Shown here piece after piece: positions 6,819 to 11,322 of a DNA stretch of 11,322 bases. The notes under the pieces are model-generated. The model saw nothing but the letters and a program-made list of their open reading frames with translations, was not told the origin of the DNA and did no database searches. The number at the start of each line of letters is the position of its first letter. The stretch's first letter is position 1. The position numbers were made by a program, and so were the translations under genes. Origin of the DNA: DATKIY01 sp035543875 (GTDB lineage Bacteria; Actinomycetota; Actinomycetes; JAHEKZ01); contig DATKIY010000303.1 in assembly GCA_035543875.1 (NCBI GenBank), positions 1 through 11,322 of the forward strand, given 5' to 3'.

Positions 6819-7736
6819 GTGAGTTTCCGCTCTGGGCTCGTGTCTGTGGTTGGGCGACCGAACACCGGCAAGTCGACGCTGGTGAACGCGCTTGCGGGGG
6901 AGAAGGTTGCCATCACTTCGAGTCGACCGCAGACGACGCGTCATGTGGTTCGTGGGGTGGTCCATCGGGACGCCGGTCAGGTGGTGTTTGTCGACACACC
7001 TGGGTTGCACAAGCCTAAGACGCTGCTTGGACAACGTTTGAACGACGAGGTGCGCCACTCGCTCGCCGATGTCGACGTGATAGCGGTGACCCTTCCTGCT
7101 GATGAAAGCATCGGGCCAGGAGACCGCTTCATTGCCTCGGAGGCAGCCAAGGTCGGTCGAGCACCTAAGGTCGCCGTCGTCACCAAGACCGACCGGGTGC
7201 GGCCAGCGCAACTGGCGGCGCAGTTGAGTTCGGTCGCAGCCCTCGCCGAGAAATGTGGCTTTGAATGGGCTGAGGTGATCCCCGTCTCTGCTGTAACCGG
7301 GGAGCAGGTGGAGCTGCTCGTCGACCTCCTCATCCCGCTCTTGCCCGTTGGTGAGCCGTTCTTTCCGCCCGACCAAGTAACCGATGAGCCCCAGCTGGTA
7401 CGAATCGCAGAGTTGATTCGTGAGGCCGCTCTTGAGGGGGTTCGAGACGAGCTTCCGCATTCGATTGCCGTTGTCGTCGACGAAGTTGTGCCGCGCGCCG
7501 ACCGTCCGCCTGATCGCCCGTTGAGTGACGTGCGCGCGACGCTATTCGTCGAGCGCCCCAGCCAGAAGTCCATCGTGATTGGCCAGGGCGGGTCTCGACT
7601 GCGCCAGGTCGGATCTGATGCCAGACGTGAGATTGAACAGCTGCTTGGTGTTGCGGTCTACCTTGACCTACGCATCAAGGTCGCCAAAGACTGGCAACGC
7701 GATCCGAAACAAATGCGTCGGGTCGGGTTCTCCTAG
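6819..7736 (+). CDS. era: GTPase Era (30S ribosomal subunit assembly)
   Basis: Era is an essential GTPase in many bacteria that binds the 3' end of 16S rRNA near the anti-SD and acts in 30S assembly. The 305-residue product has G1 GRPNTGKST (12-20), G2 region SSRPQTTRH (34-42), G3 DTPG (59-62), G4 TKTD (122-125) and G5 SAV (157-159). A C-terminal KH domain (about 195-290) carries VIGQGGSRLR (253-262). G4 is TKTD rather than the canonical NKxD. GTG 6819 begins MSFRSGLVSVVGRPN, placing G1 where Era normally has it; AGGG lies about 8 nt upstream and is a weak SD. The gap from the deaminase-like gene is 37 bp, so co-transcription is likely. With ybeY and rsmE this makes a cluster biased to 30S maturation. 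Confidence 0.97.
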   Translation: MSFRSGLVSVVGRPNTGKSTLVNALAGEKVAITSSRPQTTRHVVRGVVHRDAGQVVFVDTPGLHKPKTLLGQRLNDEVRHSLADVDVIAVTLPADESIGPGDRFIASEAAKVGRAPKVAVVTKTDRVRPAQLAAQLSSVAALAEKCGFEWAEVIPVSAVTGEQVELLVDLLIPLLPVGEPFFPPDQVTDEPQLVRIAELIREAALEGVRDELPHSIAVVVDEVVPRADRPPDRPLSDVRATLFVERPSQKSIVIGQGGSRLRQVGSDARREIEQLLGVAVYLDLRIKVAKDWQRDPKQMRRVGFS

Positions 7737-8983
7737 GTCGGATCTGGCTTGGGTTCAGGTCTTGGATCGCTCGCTGGAATCTCTTGTCGATCTGCGAGCG
7801 GGTGGTCGTTCGAGTGCGCCAACTCAGGGATGAGCTCGTAGCGTCGGCCGTAGGTCTCGATGACGGCCTGAATGGTCGCAACGATCGGGATGGCGATCAA
7901 CGCGCCATAGGCGCCGCCGAGAGCGCCACCGACAATGACGGCTCCAAACGCCACGGCCGGATGGATTTCCATGGTGCGATTGCTGATGCGGGGAGACAAG
8001 AAGTAGTTCTCCACTTGTTGGTACACGATCACGAACACAATGACCGAAACGCCGTCCAACACACTGCTCGAGAAACCGAACAAGGCTGGAAGAGCGCCGC
8101 CAAGGTAGGTGCCGATCGTCGGGATGAACTGCGAGACCACACCTGTCCAGATCCCCAACGGCAACCAGTACGGGATGTCGATAGCGAACAGAAACGCCGA
8201 CGTAGCGGTAGCCGAAATGATGGCAAGGATGAGGCGAGACACCACATAGCCACCGGTCTTCTGCACGGTGATCTCCCAGACCGTGTTCACCACGCGCTGG
8301 CTTTCCTGGGGTAGCCATGACGCAACGATGCGTCGAATGCGCGGACCATCTGCGGAGAAGTAGAAAGCGAACAACAGGACCGTGAAGAGGTCGAAGACCA
8401 CACCCACGAGTGACGTGACAAACCCGAATAGGCCAAGACCAAGAGTGGATGCCCAGTCGGCCACGGCAGTGGGCGTTACTTCCAGCAGGTCGGTGATGCG
8501 ACTGGGATCGATGTTGGTGTGGAAGGTGTTGTTGATCCAGTCGACGCACGAAACGAGCGCGTCGGGCAGCGCCTCGACCAGAGTGACGATTTGGTCCAAC
8601 AACAGGGTGCCAAAGATCGCGAAGAATGCCACGGTGGCCAAGAAGAGGCAGACCATGACGATGCCGGTTCCGTATCCTCGCCGAACCCCGCGTCGCGCCA
8701 GCCAACCAACGGCCGGCTCCATAGCTATGGCGAACAACCAAGCCAGTAGCACCAGGAACAGCAGGTGCTTGGTTCCGGCGAACAGCCAGTCCACGACCTT
8801 GATGATGAAAACCACGGCGATGACAGCAAGCCCAACCCGGCGCAACCATCGGGGATCGGCGAACGCCCACGCCATTGCCTGTGCGGACCGACGCGCCCGC
8901 CTCAGTTGCTCGTCGGGCTCGCTACCGGCGTGCTCTCCGACTGATTCGTCGACCGGCACAGCGTCCGGGTGGGCGTCGGGCAT
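7733..8983 (-). CDS. AI-2E family (PerM-like) membrane transporter
   Basis: This 416-residue integral membrane protein belongs to the AI-2E/PerM (UPF0118) family, whose members have been proposed to export small molecules or exchange ions; the substrate here is unknown. Hydrophobic segments lie at about 49-69, 72-90, 105-130, 185-209, 248-268, 272-296, 308-322 and 340-375. The family motifs FIPTIGTYLGGALPALF (286-302) and VYQQVENYFLSPRI (320-333) are present. The first 45 residues are hydrophilic and the last 30 are charged and Pro-rich, so both ends are probably disordered. The ATG at 8983 has no SD, but TACCGT (minus strand, 8995-8990) ends 6 nt before it, as for a leaderless gene. It converges on era with a shared CTAG and diverges from leuA. 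Confidence 0.92.
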   Translation of the reverse strand: MPDAHPDAVPVDESVGEHAGSEPDEQLRRARRSAQAMAWAFADPRWLRRVGLAVIAVVFIIKVVDWLFAGTKHLLFLVLLAWLFAIAMEPAVGWLARRGVRRGYGTGIVMVCLFLATVAFFAIFGTLLLDQIVTLVEALPDALVSCVDWINNTFHTNIDPSRITDLLEVTPTAVADWASTLGLGLFGFVTSLVGVVFDLFTVLLFAFYFSADGPRIRRIVASWLPQESQRVVNTVWEITVQKTGGYVVSRLILAIISATATSAFLFAIDIPYWLPLGIWTGVVSQFIPTIGTYLGGALPALFGFSSSVLDGVSVIVFVIVYQQVENYFLSPRISNRTMEIHPAVAFGAVIVGGALGGAYGALIAIPIVATIQAVIETYGRRYELIPELAHSNDHPLADRQEIPASDPRPEPKPDPT

Positions 8984-8989
8984 GGTGAG

Positions 8990-8995
8990 ACGGTA
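8990..8995 (-). promoter_or_regulatory. Candidate leaderless -10 box for the AI-2E gene
   Basis: On the minus strand TACCGT occupies -12 to -7 if the A of the ATG at 8983 is +1. This is the TAnnnT spacing expected for leaderless actinobacterial transcripts. It agrees with the absence of an SD. No clear -35 was seen. Confidence 0.4.
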
Positions 8996-9031
8996 GCCGA
9001 CAAGGGTGGCATCGTCTGTGACCCTCTGCGC

Positions 9032-9037
9032 TACACT
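9032..9037 (+). promoter_or_regulatory. Candidate -10 box of the leuA leader transcript
   Basis: TACACT fits the actinobacterial TAnnnT pattern and ends 5 nt before an in-frame GTG (9043) and 8 nt before ATG (9046) of the leucine-rich leader ORF. Transcription would therefore begin at or next to the leader start codon, giving a leaderless mini-gene, which explains the absence of a usable SD there. A -35 hexamer is not obvious. Confidence 0.45.
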
Positions 9038-9045
9038 TCGAAGTG
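9034..9045. repeat. 12-bp perfect palindrome at the leuA leader start (operator candidate)
   Basis: CACTTCGAAGTG is a perfect 12-bp palindrome overlapping the candidate -10 box and the presumed transcription start of the leuA leader. A protein bound here would block leuA initiation. It also lies between the divergent AI-2E and leuA starts. It may be chance; no known operator was recognised. Confidence 0.4.
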
Positions 9046-9090
9046 ATGCTGATCGCGAGCCTGCTCCTTCGCAGCCGCGGCGAGGCCTAG
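9046..9090 (+). CDS. Leucine-rich leader peptide of leuA
   Basis: ATG 9046 opens a 14-codon ORF ending at TAG 9088-9090 and encoding MLIASLLLRSRGEA. Four of fourteen residues are leucine, three of them consecutive (CTG CTC CTT, 9061-9069). An in-frame GTG at 9043 could add one residue. There is no good SD; the -10-like TACACT just upstream suggests a leaderless start. The last codons contain the 5' arm of an 11-bp stem (9075-9085), and the first base of the arm lies 6 nt after the last Leu codon, the geometry expected when a ribosome stalled for leucyl-tRNA controls RNA folding. The ORF sits upstream of and in the same frame as leuA, separated by a stop. It most likely senses charged tRNA-Leu; the peptide itself probably has no function. 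Confidence 0.72.
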   Translation: MLIASLLLRSRGEA

Positions 9091-9160
9091 TCCGACCGGT
9101 CTCCTCGCCGCGGAGGCTAGCCGTGTCCGGTTTTTGTGGCCACCCAGCAGTTGCGAGGAG
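9075..9160 (+). promoter_or_regulatory. leuA leader RNA switch (LEU-type pseudoknot / SD sequestration)
   Basis: Stem 1 pairs CCGCGGCGAGG (9075-9085, inside the leader ORF) with CCTCGCCGCGG (9103-9113): 11 perfect base pairs with a 17-nt loop. The loop segment ACCGG (9095-9099) can pair with CCGGT (9127-9131), giving an H-type pseudoknot. The 3' side also contains CTCCTCGC (9101-9108), perfectly complementary to GCGAGGAG (9153-9160), the SD of leuA. Stem 1 and SD sequestration share 9103-9108 and so exclude each other. A third option is a local hairpin 9098-9104/9112-9118. A conserved pseudoknot called the LEU element has been reported upstream of actinobacterial leuA by comparative analysis (recalled, not checked); this is probably a member. 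Confidence 0.75.
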
Positions 9161-9165
9161 TTCCC

Positions 9166-10869
9166 ATGGCGAACAGGCAGCCCAGTTCCATGCCTATCAA
9201 CAAGTACCAGGCATTTCCCCCGGTCGGTCTGACTGACCGCACGTGGCCGAACCGAGTCATGACCGCGCCACCCACCTGGTGTTCGGTTGACCTGCGTGAC
9301 GGCAACCAAGCCCTCATCGACCCGATGAGCCCCACCCGCAAGCGTGCGATGTTCGATCTGCTGGTGCGAATGGGATTTAAGGAGATCGAGGTCGGTTTCC
9401 CCTCTGCCTCGCAGACCGACTTTGACTTTGTTCGTGAACTGGTCGAAAACGACCTGATACCTGATGACGTCACGATCCAGGTGCTGACGCAGGCCCGAGA
9501 ACACCTGATCGAACGAACCTACGACTCGATCCGCGGTGCAAAGCGGGCGATCGTTCACCTGTACAACTCCACGTCGACGCTCCAACGTCGCGTCGTGTTC
9601 GGGCTCGACCGTGACGGCATCAAGGACATCGCGGTCCAAGGTGCTCGGCTGTGCAAGAAGTTCGAAGAGACTGTTCCGGGCACGGATGTGTACTACGAGT
9701 ACTCGCCGGAGTCCTTTACCGGAACTGAGCTTCCGTACGCCGCCGAAGTCTGCAACGCGGTCAACGAGATTTGGCAACCGACCCCGGATCGCAAGGTCAT
9801 CATCAACCTCCCAGCAACGGTTGAGATGGCCACGCCGAACGTCTACGCCGACCAGATCGAATGGATGCATCGCCACCTGGCCAACCGCGACTCCGTTGTA
9901 CTGTCGCTGCACCCTCATAACGACCGAGGGACCGCCGTGGCCGCTGCCGAGCTCGGCTACCTTGCGGGCGCTGACCGGATCGAAGGAACGTTGTTCGGTA
10001 ACGGTGAACGCACTGGCAATGTCTGCCTGGTAACGCTGGGGCTGAACCTGTTCAGCCAGGGGATCGACCCGCAGATCGATTTCGCAGATATAGATGAGAT
10101 CCGACGCACGGTGGAGTACGCGAACCAGCTTCCGGTGCATCCTCGCCACCCCTACGGCGGTGACCTCGTCTACACCGCGTTCTCGGGCTCGCATCAAGAC
10201 GCCATCAAGAAGGGGTTGGACGCACTCCGTCACGACGCCGAGGCAGAAGGAAAGACGGTCGACGAGGTGGTGTGGGCGGTTCCGTACCTGCCCATCGATC
10301 CGAAAGATGTCGGTCGCACCTACGAGGCAGTGATCCGGGTCAACAGCCAATCCGGCAAGGGCGGTGTTGCGTTCATCATGAAGAGCGAGCACCAGCTGGA
10401 GCTGCCACGCCGTTTGCAGATCGAGTTCAGCCAAGTCATCCAAGCGCACACCGATGCCGAGGGTGGCGAGGTTATGCCCGACGAGATGTGGGCGATTTTC
10501 GAAACCGAGTACCTGACCAACCAGATCCCGCTCCAGCTGAATGCCGTACACACGTCATCGGCCTCGGGCGAGAAGGACTCACTTCACGTTGGGCTGTACG
10601 TCGACGGTGAGCACTGTGAAATCGACGGGCTTGGCAACGGACCGATCGCTGCTTTTGTCGATGCACTGACATCGATCGGACACGATGTCCGAGTTCTCGA
10701 CTACGCCGAGCACGCGCTGTCGTCTGGTGGCGATGCAAAGGCGGCTGCCTACCTTGAGTGCGCCATCAATGGTCAGGTGTATTGGGGCGTGGGGATCGAC
10801 CCGAACATCGTCACCGCGAGCCTCAAAGCCGTGGTCAGTGCTGTGAATCGGGCAGCGGCCACGTCATGA
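9166..10869 (+). CDS. leuA: 2-isopropylmalate synthase LeuA
   Basis: LeuA condenses acetyl-CoA with 2-oxoisovalerate to 2-isopropylmalate, the first committed step of leucine biosynthesis, and is normally feedback-inhibited by leucine. The 567-residue product is the long actinobacterial (LeuA2) form. A TIM-barrel catalytic domain (about 30-330) has the DLRDGNQAL motif (42-50, metal/catalytic R44-D45), metal ligands in SLHPHNDRG (247-255, H249 and H251) and GNGERTGN (278-285). A linker with HPRHPYGGDLVYTAFSGSHQDAI follows, then a C-terminal regulatory dimer domain (about 430-560) with EIDGLGNGPIAAF (485-497). ATG 9166 is chosen because GCGAGGAG (9153-9160) ends 5 nt upstream; the in-frame GTG at 9136 would put the SD inside the gene. 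It appears to be a monocistronic unit under the leader switch upstream. Confidence 0.97.
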   Translation: MANRQPSSMPINKYQAFPPVGLTDRTWPNRVMTAPPTWCSVDLRDGNQALIDPMSPTRKRAMFDLLVRMGFKEIEVGFPSASQTDFDFVRELVENDLIPDDVTIQVLTQAREHLIERTYDSIRGAKRAIVHLYNSTSTLQRRVVFGLDRDGIKDIAVQGARLCKKFEETVPGTDVYYEYSPESFTGTELPYAAEVCNAVNEIWQPTPDRKVIINLPATVEMATPNVYADQIEWMHRHLANRDSVVLSLHPHNDRGTAVAAAELGYLAGADRIEGTLFGNGERTGNVCLVTLGLNLFSQGIDPQIDFADIDEIRRTVEYANQLPVHPRHPYGGDLVYTAFSGSHQDAIKKGLDALRHDAEAEGKTVDEVVWAVPYLPIDPKDVGRTYEAVIRVNSQSGKGGVAFIMKSEHQLELPRRLQIEFSQVIQAHTDAEGGEVMPDEMWAIFETEYLTNQIPLQLNAVHTSSASGEKDSLHVGLYVDGEHCEIDGLGNGPIAAFVDALTSIGHDVRVLDYAEHALSSGGDAKAAAYLECAINGQVYWGVGIDPNIVTASLKAVVSAVNRAAATS

Positions 10870-10876
10870 TCGGCGC

Positions 10877-10893
10877 GTCGCCCCCTGGGCGAC
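10877..10893 (+). terminator. GC-rich hairpin after leuA (probable terminator)
   Basis: GTCGCCC-CCT-GGGCGAC forms a perfect 7-bp GC-rich stem with a 3-nt loop, starting 8 nt after the leuA stop. There is no T-run, but many actinobacterial terminators lack one. Its place between leuA and a gene with its own strong SD supports a terminator role. Confidence 0.55.
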
Positions 10894-10953
10894 CAGAGGT
10901 GCTTCTAGGCTAGGACTCGCTGAGCCAGAATCGGTGGACCAGCCGTGGTTGAG

Positions 10954-10970
10954 CGGCGGAAATACCGCCG
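10954..10970 (+). promoter_or_regulatory. 5' hairpin just ahead of the HdeD-family gene SD
   Basis: CGGCGG-AAATA-CCGCCG is a perfect 6-bp stem with an A-rich 5-nt loop. It ends 5 nt before the SD AGGAGGT (10976-10982). It may be a 5'-UTR element that keeps the SD accessible or modulates it, or a second barrier to read-through from leuA. No T-run follows. Confidence 0.4.
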
Positions 10971-10990
10971 TACACAGGAGGTAGTTCGTC

Positions 10991-11322
10991 ATGAGCGCCG
11001 TAGATACCAGCATGGGTGACGCTGAGGCCAGGGCCGCGCTCGGCAAGATGGCCAGTCTCTGGTGGGTGTGGTTAGTCACCGGCATCGCCTGGGTGCTGAT
11101 CTCGCTGATCATCCTGCAGTTCGACGACCAGTCGATTACGACCATTGGCGTTTTGGTCGGCTGCATGTTCTTGCTGACCGGAGTGCAGCAGTTTGTCTTT
11201 GCTGGGCTGTCGTCAGGTGGAATGCGATTCTTTTGGGCCCTGTTCGGTGCGCTGTTCGTCATCGGTGGCCTTGTCGCAATCTTCAATCCAACTCACACCT
11301 TCACTGCCGTTGCGGACATCCT
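10991..11322 (+). CDS. HdeD/DUF308-family membrane protein (3' end beyond window)
   Basis: An ATG at 10991, 8 nt after a near-perfect SD AGGAGGT, opens a frame with no stop to the window edge (110 codons visible). After about 20 hydrophilic residues come hydrophobic helices at about 23-44, 52-68 and 74-93. Residues such as WWVWLVTGIAWVLISLIIL and TIGVLVGCMFLLTGVQQF resemble the paired-helix repeats of HdeD (DUF308) proteins, named after an E. coli acid-resistance membrane protein; in Actinobacteria their role is not established. Complete members have about six helices and 180-220 residues, so roughly half the gene is seen. Family assignment is by pattern only. It probably has its own promoter, since two hairpins separate it from leuA. 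Confidence 0.8.
   Translation, partial: MSAVDTSMGDAEARAALGKMASLWWVWLVTGIAWVLISLIILQFDDQSITTIGVLVGCMFLLTGVQQFVFAGLSSGGMRFFWALFGALFVIGGLVAIFNPTHTFTAVADI

Noticed and set aside
7824..8870. 348-codon minus-strand frame within the AI-2E gene
   Set aside because: An alternative frame of a clearly recognised membrane protein; rich in Arg, His, Gly and Cys with no domain, typical of a shifted frame in GC-rich DNA.
9136..9165. GTG 9136 as the leuA start
   Set aside because: No SD ahead of it, and it would place the clear SD at 9155-9160 inside the coding region; ATG 9166 fits better.
9006..9236. 76-codon plus-strand frame across the leuA leader
   Set aside because: Overlaps the leader RNA structure in another frame, lacks an SD and continues into leuA; the Leu-rich 14-codon ORF explains the region better.
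9031..10551. 506-codon open frame on the minus strand, antisense to leuA
   Set aside because: It lies codon-for-codon opposite leuA, the composition is that of a GC-bias shadow with no recognisable domain, and leuA has clear motifs throughout.
10911..10921. Tandem CTAGG-CTAGG after leuA
   Set aside because: Only two short copies; no sign of a larger repeat or regulatory meaning.
10864..11286. 140-codon minus-strand frame at the right end
   Set aside because: The plus strand has a strong SD and a hydrophobic HdeD-like protein across the same span; the minus frame is Pro/Thr/Asn-rich, the usual reverse of hydrophobic codons.
1..11322. Search for mobile elements, CRISPR arrays, tRNA genes or defence genes
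   Set aside because: No transposase or integrase, no spaced repeat series and no tRNA cloverleaf was seen; gene order is conserved housekeeping synteny.

Overview
The window is an ordinary, densely packed chromosomal stretch from a moderately GC-rich actinobacterium. Three things point there: frequent GTG starts and 4-bp start/stop overlaps; the gene order hrcA-dnaJ-rsmE-HIT-phoH-ybeY-corC-(deaminase-like)-era, which matches the conserved cluster of Mycobacterium and Streptomyces; and Actinobacteria-style variants such as the TKTD G4 motif in Era and a long LeuA. The genus cannot be named from the sequence. No mobile element, tRNA, rRNA or CRISPR array was seen.

Layout. At the left edge, positions 1-61 on the minus strand hold the first 20 codons of a divergent gene with a proline/asparagine-rich N-terminus and a strong Shine-Dalgarno (SD) site. 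A 151-bp divergent gap contains a perfect CIRCE operator (163-189). The heat-shock repressor hrcA follows, translationally coupled to dnaJ, which is coupled to rsmE (16S rRNA m3U1498 methyltransferase). After a short gap with an inverted repeat comes a HIT-family hydrolase. After a 136-bp gap with candidate promoters comes a second run of coupled genes: phoH-like ATPase, ybeY endoribonuclease, a CorC/HlyC CBS-domain membrane protein, and a small deaminase-fold protein without catalytic residues. era follows after 37 bp. Most of these genes act in ribosome maturation, RNA quality control or proteostasis.

A minus-strand AI-2E family (PerM-like) membrane protein converges on era; the two stop codons share one CTAG. 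It is divergent from leuA (2-isopropylmalate synthase). The 182-bp gap between them holds the most interesting element. A tiny ORF (9046-9090) encodes a 14-residue leucine-rich peptide and probably starts a leaderless transcript. Behind it lies an RNA region whose segment 9101-9113 can pair either with the end of the leader ORF (11 bp) or with the leuA SD (8 bp), and whose loop can form a pseudoknot. This looks like a leucine-responsive translational switch, related to the LEU pseudoknot reported upstream of actinobacterial leuA.

After leuA there is a compact GC hairpin (probable terminator), then a second hairpin just ahead of the SD of a partial HdeD/DUF308-family membrane protein that runs off the right edge.
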